Shown here: one piece after another, positions 1 to 5,652 of the stretch
Layout of the letters: the number at the start of each line of letters is the position of its first letter
Numbering within the stretch: position 1 is the stretch's first letter
Assembly (NCBI GenBank): GCA_002294665.1
Contig: DBFQ01000021.1
Coordinates: 1 to 7,685 of the forward strand
Origin: Candidatus Aminicenantes bacterium UBA876
Lineage (GTDB): Bacteria > Acidobacteriota > Aminicenantia > UBA2199
Direction of reading: 5' to 3'
DNA: 7,685 bases
Notes under the pieces: generated by a model
What the model saw: the letters and a program-made list of their open reading frames with translations, nothing else
The model's database searches: none
Told to the model about the DNA's origin: nothing
Translations under genes and position numbers: made by a program

Positions 1-802
1 CGGTGCCGGTGTCGGGCAGGCCCTCCAACGCAAAATTCAGAAAGGCGATGTTGTTGATCTTCAACGGCTTCCCGGACTGGTCGATTTCCGGGAGCTTGAC
101 GTTCAGATCAAGAATATTGCGGCCCGGTGCCAGGTCAAGCTCCAGGTCAACGAGCATCTGGTCCGTGCTGCGGCTCGAAAAAATTTCGACATCGTTGAAA
201 ATTATCCGGAAGCGTTCCCGGTACTCCGGGGAAAAATAGGGCCCATGGGGGTCCGAGTAGTGGATCCAGAAAAAAGCGGGCTGACCCTTGAATTCACGCA
301 CCAGTTTCATGGCGTCGGCATTGACTTCATCCGCGGTACGATACCACAGGCCCGGCCTGAAATTTTCCAGGTATTGATCGAAACCGGTGTTCAACCCCGC
401 TTCCGCCCTCAGCACGCCCAGAGATACCACGGCCCCGGTGCGGAAACCCTCTTTTTGCAGGAGTTGGCTGAGCGAAGGTTCCTGGGCGCGATTGATGTTG
501 CCGTTGTTGTAGACTTTCAACAGATGCGGGGGCAGCGAATAGAGCATCGATGCGTGGGAAGGCAGCGTGATGGGGATCAGCGTGCAGGCGTTTTCGAACA
601 CTACGCCCTCGGAAGCCAGGCGGGCGAAGTTGGGCGTGAGGTCGTTGTTTTCCAGCGCGGTGTTCAAAAAATCGGCGCGCGCGGTATCCAGGGTGATCAG
701 AAAAATATTCTGCGGCCGTGAAGCGGCGGAGCCTTTACAGCCCGCCAGCACCAACATGGCGATGGAAATAACCACGACAACCAGGCTTATGTGTTTTTTC
801 AT
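1..802 (-). CDS. Sulfatase/alkaline-phosphatase-superfamily lipoprotein (5' part only)
   Basis: An open frame runs from the ATG at 802 to the window edge (267 codons, no stop), so the C-terminal part is missing. The start is preceded by GAGAGG, 6 bases upstream. The product begins with a lipoprotein signal peptide whose lipobox L-A-G-C ends at Cys22, so it should be membrane-anchored outside the cytoplasm. A sulfatase (PF00884-type) N-terminus follows: ITLDTARADFL at about 35-45 with metal-site Asp39, then TLPSHASM at 79-86, and a HYSDPHGPY block at 181-189 with His181, Asp184 and His186. The position that carries the formylglycine precursor Cys/Ser in true sulfatases appears to be Thr79, so a classical sulfatase reaction is doubtful. 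A phosphodiesterase or transferase using Thr is an alternative. Residues about 200-267 look like a beta-rich insertion after the DPH block. The superfamily call is firm; the substrate is unknown. Confidence 0.9.
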   Translation of the reverse strand, partial: MKKHISLVVVVISIAMLVLAGCKGSAASRPQNIFLITLDTARADFLNTALENNDLTPNFARLASEGVVFENACTLIPITLPSHASMLYSLPPHLLKVYNNGNINRAQEPSLSQLLQKEGFRTGAVVSLGVLRAEAGLNTGFDQYLENFRPGLWYRTADEVNADAMKLVREFKGQPAFFWIHYSDPHGPYFSPEYRERFRIIFNDVEIFSSRSTDQMLVDLELDLAPGRNILDLNVKLPEIDQSGKPLKINNIAFLNFALEGLPDTGT

Positions 803-831
803 GATGTTCCTCTCACCCATCCGGGACCACC

Positions 832-856
832 CCTGCGTGACGCATCCGTACGCAGG
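832..856 (-). promoter_or_regulatory. Stem-loop in the leader of the sulfatase-like gene
   Basis: Arms 832-838 (CCTGCGT) and 850-856 (ACGCAGG) pair perfectly. The inner arms 840-842 (ACG) and 847-849 (CGT) extend the stem to 10 pairs, with one bulged base at 839 and a CATC loop. It lies 30 bases upstream of the ATG at 802 and downstream of the candidate promoter, so it would be in the 5' untranslated RNA. No T-run follows on either strand, so it does not look like a terminator. A role in mRNA stability or translation control is inference. Confidence 0.5.
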
Positions 857-878
857 ACCCAAACCGCTCAATCCAGTA

Positions 879-907
879 TTTTTATCATAAAAGCGCTGAG
901 ATCTCAA
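879..907 (-). promoter_or_regulatory. Candidate promoter for the sulfatase-like gene
   Basis: On the minus strand TTGAGA (907-902, 5 of 6 to the -35 consensus) is followed after 17 bases by TAAAAA (884-879, 4 of 6 to the -10 consensus) in a locally A/T-rich stretch. Initiation near 872 would give a leader of about 70 bases containing the hairpin at 832-856. This is a consensus match by eye only. Confidence 0.35.
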
Positions 908-947
908 CTTCACCCAACGATCCCGCCGGATCCGCCACGCATGCATC

Positions 948-972
948 AAAAATGCGAAAACCGCCGTTTCCC
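948..972 (-). terminator. Weak terminator-like hairpin downstream of the VKOR gene
   Basis: On the minus strand, about 30 bases after the VKOR stop codon, GAAAC and GTTTTC can pair around a GGCG loop with one bulged T. A run of five T (952-948) follows a few bases later. The stem is short and partly A/T, so this is only a possible intrinsic terminator separating the VKOR gene from the sulfatase-like gene. Confidence 0.22.
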
Positions 973-1004
973 GGTCTCTAATGGAGCGAGCCGGGGGGTC
1001 ACAT

Positions 1005-1685
1005 CTAATCCGTTTCCGCAGCCCGGCCCGTCGCGTAGGTCTTTTCCAGCAGATACCGCAGCAACGGCCACAATCCCAGTATCAGGCCATATCCAAGGAT
1101 GAAGGGAGTCAGCCGATCCAGGCTGAAATCAAAAACCACCGGATTCGCGAAGAGGAAGGGGAAAAACTGCCAGAACTCCATCCAGAAAACCGCCTGCACA
1201 ATCAAACACAGCGCACACCACTTGCCGACCTTGAACGCCTGGTAGCTCACCGAAAAAATCGTATAGGGCAGGGTCAACAGGTTGAGCAGCCCCAGCCATA
1301 CAACCTGATAATAAAACCCGGGCGAGAACGCCGTAAACACCAGCACCAGCAGGGAACCGCCGAAATACAGCACCCCCAGATCCGCGGTGTGGATCAAGCC
1401 GAAAACCGTTCCCGCCGGCGAGTCAATGACCCGCTGACAATCGAAAACCGGGCTTTTGGGGCAGAAACGCTTGAAAAAGGGGACCCGCAACGATCCCAGC
1501 AGCAACAGCCACGAAGCCGTCAGGCCCACAACCTTGAGCAGCAGGATCAGCAGGCAGAGGCGCTCGTTACCCCCGTAAAGATACAGGCGTACAAAAAAGA
1601 AACCCAGCAGCGAGCCGCAGATGACGGCGGCGACACGAAAACGCAGGCGGGTCGGATTGGATGCGATCATCCTGCATTGTACCAC
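1005..1685 (-). CDS. Vitamin K epoxide reductase (VKOR) family membrane protein
   Basis: The 226-residue product is very hydrophobic, with several membrane segments (about 17-36, 43-65, 100-120, 125-147, 158-180, 193-213). It carries the VKOR signature: a loop cysteine pair at Cys75 and Cys83 followed by Ser89, and the active-site C-A-L-C at 157-160 at the start of a later helix. VKOR proteins pass electrons from a thioredoxin-like partner to quinone and so generate disulfide bonds in exported proteins, replacing DsbB. This copy has no fused thioredoxin domain and no DsbA-like gene is nearby, so its partner is elsewhere. The start is uncertain: the GTG at 1685 has no clear ribosome site, and an ATG at 1670 (codon 6) is equally possible. 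It lies 82 bases downstream of the MaoC-like gene on the same strand, so cotranscription is possible. Confidence 0.85.
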   Translation of the reverse strand: MVQCRMIASNPTRLRFRVAAVICGSLLGFFFVRLYLYGGNERLCLLILLLKVVGLTASWLLLLGSLRVPFFKRFCPKSPVFDCQRVIDSPAGTVFGLIHTADLGVLYFGGSLLVLVFTAFSPGFYYQVVWLGLLNLLTLPYTIFSVSYQAFKVGKWCALCLIVQAVFWMEFWQFFPFLFANPVVFDFSLDRLTPFILGYGLILGLWPLLRYLLEKTYATGRAAETD

Positions 1686-1767
1686 ATCAAAGCGCCGTTG
1701 CTGATGGGAAACCCTTCGGCCGGCTTCAGGCGGTTGGATTTTTCAACAACGAAAATTTCGGGTCGAT

Positions 1768-2235
1768 TCAGCTCTCAAAATGGTAAAGGAGCAGAATGGT
1801 TCCCGTAAACACGGGGGCTTTTGCGTTTTCCACTTCCATGATCACGCCGATGCGCACCCGGGTTATGCCCCGCAGGTCCTTGACTTCCTGCACCTCGGCC
1901 CGCAGACGGACCCGCGCACCCGCAGGAACCGCCTGGCGGAAGCGCAGGTTTTCCACCCCGTAGTTCACGGTCATGCGCGAATTGCGCGTTTCAACGAGTT
2001 GAGCCAGTAACGGCGGCAGCAAGGAAAGCGTCAGGTAGCCGTGGGCGATGGTGGTTCCAAACGGGGATTCCCGTTTCGCGCGCTCCACGTCCGTATGAAT
2101 CCACTGGAAATCACCCGTGGCGGCCGCGAAGCGATCAATGCGCTCCTGGTCAATCACCATGTAGTCGGAAACACCGAATTCACCGCCCTCTAGCGCCTTC
2201 CATTCCGCGAAACTGGAAACCTGCTTCTGTGCCAT
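1768..2235 (-). CDS. MaoC-like hot-dog-fold enoyl-CoA hydratase
   Basis: The 155-residue product matches the single-domain MaoC/NodN-like (R)-hydratase family, including the mycobacterial Rv0130 type. The hydratase motif is clear: ATGDFQWIH at 39-47 with catalytic Asp42 and His47, then a conserved Pro-Phe-Gly (58-60) and IAHGYLTLSLLP (63-74). The NYGVENLRF strand at 91-99 and the AVPAGARVRL segment at 102-111 complete the family pattern. Such enzymes add water to trans-2-enoyl-CoA in the cytoplasm; the chain length used here cannot be read from sequence. The ATG at 2235 has GGGGAG 7 bases upstream. It is divergent from the sigma-factor gene and precedes the VKOR gene on the same strand. Length and motifs are complete. 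Confidence 0.92.
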   Translation of the reverse strand: MAQKQVSSFAEWKALEGGEFGVSDYMVIDQERIDRFAAATGDFQWIHTDVERAKRESPFGTTIAHGYLTLSLLPPLLAQLVETRNSRMTVNYGVENLRFRQAVPAGARVRLRAEVQEVKDLRGITRVRIGVIMEVENAKAPVFTGTILLLYHFES

Positions 2236-2255
2236 AACTCAACTCCCCAAACCAG

Positions 2256-2277
2256 GTGTATTGAATCCATGATACAC
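2256..2277. promoter_or_regulatory. Inverted repeat, possible operator
   Basis: GTGTAT (2256-2261) and ATACAC (2272-2277) form a perfect 6-base inverted repeat with a 10-base spacer. It overlaps the best candidate -10 box of the MaoC-like gene (TATCAT, minus strand 2274-2269), the arrangement expected of a repressor operator. A second inverted repeat, CGGGA (2285-2289) with TCCCG (2298-2302), lies just upstream. No regulator for either is identifiable here. Confidence 0.35.
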
Positions 2278-2296
2278 ATTAAGCCGGGAAATGCAA
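2269..2296 (-). promoter_or_regulatory. Candidate promoter of the MaoC-like gene
   Basis: On the minus strand TTGCAT (2296-2291, only 3 of 6 to consensus) is followed after 16 bases by TATCAT (2274-2269, 5 of 6). Initiation near 2262 would leave a leader of about 27 bases containing the GGGGAG ribosome site. The -35 half is weak, so confidence is limited. Confidence 0.35.
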
Positions 2297-2348
2297 CTCC
2301 CGACGAAAGTGATTCAAGCCTCAAAATCCTGCCTGCCGCCGGATGCAC

Positions 2349-2375
2349 TTGACAATCCGTCCGCTCGCGGATACT
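2349..2375 (+). promoter_or_regulatory. Candidate promoter of the sigma/anti-sigma operon
   Basis: A perfect TTGACA (2349-2354) is followed after 15 bases by GATACT (2370-2375, 4 of 6 to the -10 consensus). Initiation would fall near 2382, just before the GGAGG at 2386-2390 and the GTG at 2400. This looks like a housekeeping-type promoter. I see no obvious ECF-type -35 (GGAAC) in the divergent spacer that would point to autoregulation. Confidence 0.45.
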
Positions 2376-2385
2376 TTGAACCTCT

Positions 2386-2390
2386 GGAGG
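2386..2390 (+). promoter_or_regulatory. Ribosome binding site that decides the sigma-factor start
   Basis: A strong GGAGG lies 9 bases before the in-frame GTG at 2400. The longer in-frame ATG at 2343 has no ribosome site and would place the TTGACA promoter box inside the gene, so GTG 2400 is preferred. Confidence 0.7.
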
Positions 2391-2399
2391 AAACACGCA

Positions 2400-3281
2400 G
2401 TGCCTTCTGAACCCCCCATTCCCGCCGGCGGGGACACGCTGGCAACCTGCCGGGACCTTCTCAATCAACACCTTGGTTTCATTGAAGCCCAATGCCGCCG
2501 GGCAGTCCGGCGCTTGGCCGCGGCCGGGCAGAGGCCGGACAGCCTGCAACTCGAAAACGACAGCCTGGAATTGAGCAACCGGGTCATCGACCGCTGCCGT
2601 GAAAATGACTACGCCCTGATCCGCCGCTTTGACCACAGGTCGCGGTTCACCACTTACCTGACCACGGTGATCGCCCGCCAGGCGGTCGAGCGCATGCGCA
2701 AAAGCCGGGGCAGAACCCGCGCGCGGGAAAGGGCGACAGCGCTGGGAAAGATCGGATTGCAGCTGTTCGAGAAAATTGTACCCCAGGGCCTGGCACCCCG
2801 GAACGCGGTGCTTGAACTGTTGCGCGAACCCGCCATTGGCGCAAGCGAACAGCAACTGACGCAGATGGCGGACCACATCCTGGGGCGGCAACGTTCACCT
2901 GCCGCGGTGGTCATCTCCATGAATGACTGGGATCAACTCCATGCATCCGCGGAGAATCCCGAGGCCACTGCGCTGGCAAAAGAGCGGCGGGAACGGATTC
3001 GCGCCGCGATTTCTCTGTTACGCGGCCACCTGTCCGGAAGCGATTGGCTGCTCCTGCGCCTGCGCTTTCCCGCGGATCAGCAATCCCCCGGGCGCAAAGC
3101 GTCCGAAATCGCCGACCTGTTGGGGATCAGCCGTAAAGCCGTGTACCGCCGGCTGGACCGGTTGCTGCCCCACTGCCGCCGGTTGCTGCAAAAGGCGGGA
3201 ATCGAATACGCCGACCTGATTGCTCCGCAAGCGGGGAATTCCCGCCCCCAAGTCCGACCCAGAACAGGGGGTATGGCATGA
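2400..3281 (+). CDS. ECF-like RNA polymerase sigma factor with long central region
   Basis: The 293-residue product (from GTG 2400) looks like a sigma-70-family regulator. A sigma2-like part lies around residues 55-105, with FTTYLTTVIARQAVERMRK (83-101) resembling the region 2.3/2.4 helix that reads the -10 element. A sigma4-like part at about 203-263 ends in a helix-turn-helix (ASEIADLLGISRKAVYRRL, 234-252) that would read the -35 element. Between them lie about 95 residues with no recognised motif, longer than in most ECF factors. There is no sigma1.1 or sigma3 signature. The stop codon overlaps the ATG of the next gene by 4 bases (ATGA), so the two should be translationally coupled. The partner has an anti-sigma zinc signature, which supports the sigma call. 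The regulon is unknown. A non-sigma HTH regulator is a less likely reading. Confidence 0.8.
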   Translation: MPSEPPIPAGGDTLATCRDLLNQHLGFIEAQCRRAVRRLAAAGQRPDSLQLENDSLELSNRVIDRCRENDYALIRRFDHRSRFTTYLTTVIARQAVERMRKSRGRTRARERATALGKIGLQLFEKIVPQGLAPRNAVLELLREPAIGASEQQLTQMADHILGRQRSPAAVVISMNDWDQLHASAENPEATALAKERRERIRAAISLLRGHLSGSDWLLLRLRFPADQQSPGRKASEIADLLGISRKAVYRRLDRLLPHCRRLLQKAGIEYADLIAPQAGNSRPQVRPRTGGMA

Positions 3282-4261
3282 TACGGAAAGCATCGAACCC
3301 CGCCGCTTCCATGGAGCACTCCATCGAGGATGAAGCCCTGCGGGAATTGAACCGCGAAAGGGTAAAACTCGCGCCCTCGTCTCCGTGCCCCGGCGATTCG
3401 CAACTGGCCACTCTGGCGGAAGGGCGCCTGGATCGGGCGCAGAGGGAAGTCCTGTTTCTTCACCTGGCGGAATGTGAAGCCTGCCTGGACGCATACTCTC
3501 TGATCCGCGAGATGCAGCGCGACAGGTCGTCCCCCCGGGCGCATTGGCTGTCATGGAAGCCGCTGGCTGTTGCCGCATCACTGGTACTGGTCGCCACTTC
3601 CCTCTTTATTGTGACCCCCCGCGGCCGCGGGACGACACCGCTGCCGCATGCCGCGGTTGGTGAAGAATTGCCTGAACCCGGCGCAAAGCGGAGCGACCGC
3701 GTCTCTGACAGAACATTCGCCGCCACGCGGCATGAAGAAAAGGTCGCCGCTCAACCGGCTCCGGCAGCGCCGCCGCCCGCGCCGGAAAAATCCGCGGCTT
3801 CCCGCCCGGCACCTGCCGAAGCGAAGGGCCGCGTTTCGCAGCAGTTGAACCCACAGGCAGAAGAAAGACAGAACCCCCCGATGGAAAAGCGCGCAATGGA
3901 TGAAAGCACGCAGATGGTACCGGCCCGGTCCGCCCGACCCGCCATGGCGGAAACCTTCGGAGACCGGCACACGGAGATCCACATTCCCGTGCCCGGGGAG
4001 AGCCTGGCGGCGGGACGCGTCGATGCGTGGCTGGTGATCGACCGCGGGGGACGGGTGAGCCGGATCCGCCTGAACCCCGCGGAATCTGCTCTGGGCCCGC
4101 TCGTGTCGCGGGCATTGCGCAACCACCGCTTTCCTGCGGGCGATACGGATTCCAGGTCGCTGCACCTGGTTGTGGAGTGGAACGGCGAGTCCTGGCGGAT
4201 TCAGCCTTCCACGTCGTCAAACCCCGGAGAATCCGTCAATGACGGCGGAACTTCATCTTGA
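3278..4261 (+). CDS. Zinc-finger anti-sigma-like membrane protein with TonB-like C-terminal domain
   Basis: The 327-residue product has three parts. The N-terminal cytoplasmic part carries Cys37-x24-His62-x3-Cys66-x2-Cys69, the zinc anti-sigma (ZAS) signature that holds ECF sigma factors. A single membrane segment (about 94-113) follows, then about 110 residues rich in Pro, Ala, Glu and Lys, probably a disordered periplasmic linker. The C-terminal part (about 232-302) contains DAWLVIDRGGRVSRIRL (249-265), then an ALRNHRF segment (279-285) and a hydrophobic strand. This pattern resembles the TonB C-terminal domain, by eye only. AGGGGG lies 6 bases before the ATG, which overlaps the sigma stop. 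The expected job is to hold the sigma factor at the membrane until a periplasmic signal arrives. The last 61 bases overlap the convergent LapA-like gene. Confidence 0.8.
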   Translation: MIRKASNPAASMEHSIEDEALRELNRERVKLAPSSPCPGDSQLATLAEGRLDRAQREVLFLHLAECEACLDAYSLIREMQRDRSSPRAHWLSWKPLAVAASLVLVATSLFIVTPRGRGTTPLPHAAVGEELPEPGAKRSDRVSDRTFAATRHEEKVAAQPAPAAPPPAPEKSAASRPAPAEAKGRVSQQLNPQAEERQNPPMEKRAMDESTQMVPARSARPAMAETFGDRHTEIHIPVPGESLAAGRVDAWLVIDRGGRVSRIRLNPAESALGPLVSRALRNHRFPAGDTDSRSLHLVVEWNGESWRIQPSTSSNPGESVNDGGTSS

Positions 4262-4542
4262 GGCGCGGTCGCATCGGCCGTTTTTGCTTCGTTCAGTTTC
4301 CGCTCCAGGTCCTGCACCAATTTGCGACACGCCTTTAATTCGCGCCGTTCCCTGATCGCCGGGACAATCAGGAACAGAATCGCGATTCCGGCGCCGAGGG
4401 CCAGCGCGATCACCAGCAGCAGCGCCAGGGGGACATTTACCGTGAAACCAACCAGGTACAAAGGAGTCGGAGCCGTGTTGTTCAACGTGAACAAAACAAT
4501 CAGCACGATGACCAGCAAACCCAGAATCAAGCGTTTGACCAT
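4201..4542 (-). CDS. LapA-domain (DUF1049) inner-membrane protein
   Basis: From the ATG at 4542 the product has 113 residues. It has a first membrane helix at about 4-20 ending in Asn-Asn (21-22), a short periplasmic segment, a second helix at about 38-61, then a charged helical stretch (62-88) likely to form a coiled coil, and an acidic tail. This order is typical of LapA/DUF1049 proteins. In E. coli LapA works with LapB in lipopolysaccharide assembly control; no LapB is present here, so that function is only suggested. AAAGGAG 7 bases upstream fixes this start, although the frame stays open to 4614. The gene begins 1 base after the phosphodiesterase stop, so they form one operon. Its 3' end overlaps the convergent anti-sigma gene. 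Confidence 0.82.
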   Translation of the reverse strand: MVKRLILGLLVIVLIVLFTLNNTAPTPLYLVGFTVNVPLALLLVIALALGAGIAILFLIVPAIRERRELKACRKLVQDLERKLNEAKTADATAPQDEVPPSLTDSPGFDDVEG

Positions 4543-4543
4543 T

Positions 4544-5491
4544 TCATTTCTCCTTTGACGAAACGCGGGCCGCATGGCCCATCGCGTCCAGGCAGCGTGC
4601 CACCCGGCGCACATGATCCGTTGACAGGATCTGGGCCCCTTGCTGGAACAACTCGCGGTATATCCGGTCTCCCCGCCGTCTGGCCCGGCGATCCAGGTGA
4701 TTCATGGTCCCGAGTATGGCGGGGATGCCGCGCGCGCGCAACATCCGGTACACCTCGGGATCCGGTTCCCGGGTACCCACAAAAGCGACCAGGCGCGAGG
4801 CGGGGATTTTCAGGCGCAACAGGTGCGTTAAAGAGGCGGGGCTGCCGGCGGACGCGGATATCACCGCCCGCGGGTCCCGGGTGTGAATCCACTCGGCCCG
4901 GGTATGCGAATAGGTGATCACCACGGCATAGCCCCAGGCGCGGTGACGCGCCAGCGCCTCCAGAACCCGGGAATAAACCCGGCTCGACTTGACATCCAGC
5001 GTCAGAACGCATCTTCCCCGGGCCCACTCCAGGGTCTCTCCCAGAGTGGGGATGCGAAATGAAGTCAACTTTCCGGAAGGATCCCGCAAACGCAAGCCCC
5101 GCAGGCCGGAAAGATCTCTGGCTGTTACCGGACCCTTTCCATCAGTGGTTCGATCGAGCGTATCGTCGTGCATCAGTACGGCTACGCCGTCGCGGGAAAG
5201 CCGCACATCGCACTCGATGATGCACGGGGCCAGCTCCAGGGAGCGGGCAAAGGTTTCAAGCGCGTTTTCCGGCAAACCGGGACCCGGGCCGCCGCGGTGT
5301 GCGCTGATCAGGCGCGCGTTGCCCCCGCTTCCCCACAGGTAGGCATGCAACTGGTCCGGGTCGCTGAATCCGCGATACGCGGGCACGCGTTCCCGCGGTT
5401 GAGCAGAGCAGGCTCCGAGTGCCAGGATCAGGCTCGACACACCCAGCCGAAACAAGCATTTCATCGTCATGGTTTTGCTGAAATCCGCCAT
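4544..5491 (-). CDS. Glycerophosphodiester phosphodiesterase, lipoprotein
   Basis: The product (up to 315 residues) belongs to the GDPD family, which splits glycerophosphodiesters from phospholipid turnover into glycerol 3-phosphate and an alcohol. The catalytic and metal-binding pattern is intact: SAHRG at 63-67 (His65, Arg66), ENALETF at 75-81, ECDVRLSRDGVAVLMHD at 93-109 with Glu93, Asp95 and His108, then TLDRTTDGKG (111-120). Later TLDVKS and STDHV segments fit the barrel. A signal peptide ends in a lipobox-like L-G-A-C (Cys28), so it is probably an exported lipoprotein. Start choice is open: the ATG at 5491 has no good ribosome site, and the ATG at 5464 (codon 10) gives a more typical Met-Lys signal peptide. 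It is the first gene of the operon with the LapA-like gene. Confidence 0.9.
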   Translation of the reverse strand: MADFSKTMTMKCLFRLGVSSLILALGACSAQPRERVPAYRGFSDPDQLHAYLWGSGGNARLISAHRGGPGPGLPENALETFARSLELAPCIIECDVRLSRDGVAVLMHDDTLDRTTDGKGPVTARDLSGLRGLRLRDPSGKLTSFRIPTLGETLEWARGRCVLTLDVKSSRVYSRVLEALARHRAWGYAVVITYSHTRAEWIHTRDPRAVISASAGSPASLTHLLRLKIPASRLVAFVGTREPDPEVYRMLRARGIPAILGTMNHLDRRARRRGDRIYRELFQQGAQILSTDHVRRVARCLDAMGHAARVSSKEK

Positions 5492-5494
5492 TCC

Positions 5495-5523
5495 AGACTA
5501 GCAAAGCCGGCGGCAAAGATCAA
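5495..5523 (-). promoter_or_regulatory. Weak candidate promoter for the phosphodiesterase-LapA operon
   Basis: On the minus strand TTGATC (5523-5518, 4 of 6) is followed after 17 bases by TAGTCT (5500-5495, 3 of 6). If used, transcription would start near 5489, within or after the ATG at 5491, favouring the later start at 5464. The match is poor and is listed only because nothing better is visible. Confidence 0.22.
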
Positions 5524-5543
5524 GCGGGATCGAATCCGGGCGG

Positions 5544-5572
5544 TTGACAGCAACCCCGGGAAAGAGTAAAAT
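5544..5572 (+). promoter_or_regulatory. Strong promoter of groES
   Basis: A perfect TTGACA (5544-5549), an exact 17-base spacer and TAAAAT (5567-5572, 5 of 6) make a near-consensus housekeeping promoter. Initiation near 5579 gives a leader of about 74 bases. I see no CIRCE repeat (TTAGCACTC with its inverted copy) around it, so HrcA control is not indicated. Confidence 0.75.
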
Positions 5573-5640
5573 TCCCAGTGCGGAAGCAACTGCGGTAAAG
5601 CCCGTATTGCCCGCCGGATGAGCCATTCAACCCCACGATA

Positions 5641-5647
5641 AAGGAGG
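5641..5647 (+). promoter_or_regulatory. Ribosome binding site of groES
   Basis: AAGGAGG, a full Shine-Dalgarno match, lies 5 bases before the ATG at 5653. It rules out the in-frame GTG at 5647, which overlaps it. It implies strong translation, as expected for a chaperonin. Confidence 0.85.
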
Positions 5648-5652
5648 TGGAC

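Noticed and set aside
245..721. Plus-strand open frame of 158 codons near the left edge
   Set aside because: The minus strand encodes an uninterrupted sulfatase-like protein with a signal peptide and conserved motifs over the same bases.
1712..1737. GC-rich imperfect palindrome around GCCGGC between the MaoC-like and VKOR genes
   Set aside because: The pairing is short and interrupted, and no T-run lies at the expected place, so neither a terminator nor an operator can be supported.
981..1808. Long plus-strand open frame (275 codons) opposite the VKOR gene
   Set aside because: Its Gln/Arg-rich product is what the complement of a hydrophobic membrane protein gives. It has no family motif, and the minus-strand VKOR reading has complete active-site cysteines.
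2190..2891. Minus-strand open frame of 233 codons opposite the sigma-factor gene
   Set aside because: High-GC shadow frame without motifs or ribosome site; the plus strand carries the recognisable helix-turn-helix and the coupled downstream gene.
5576..5592. Small hairpin in the groES leader (CAGTGC with GC-a-ACTG around GGAA)
   Set aside because: Only six pairs with a bulge, and not a CIRCE element; too weak to call a regulator.
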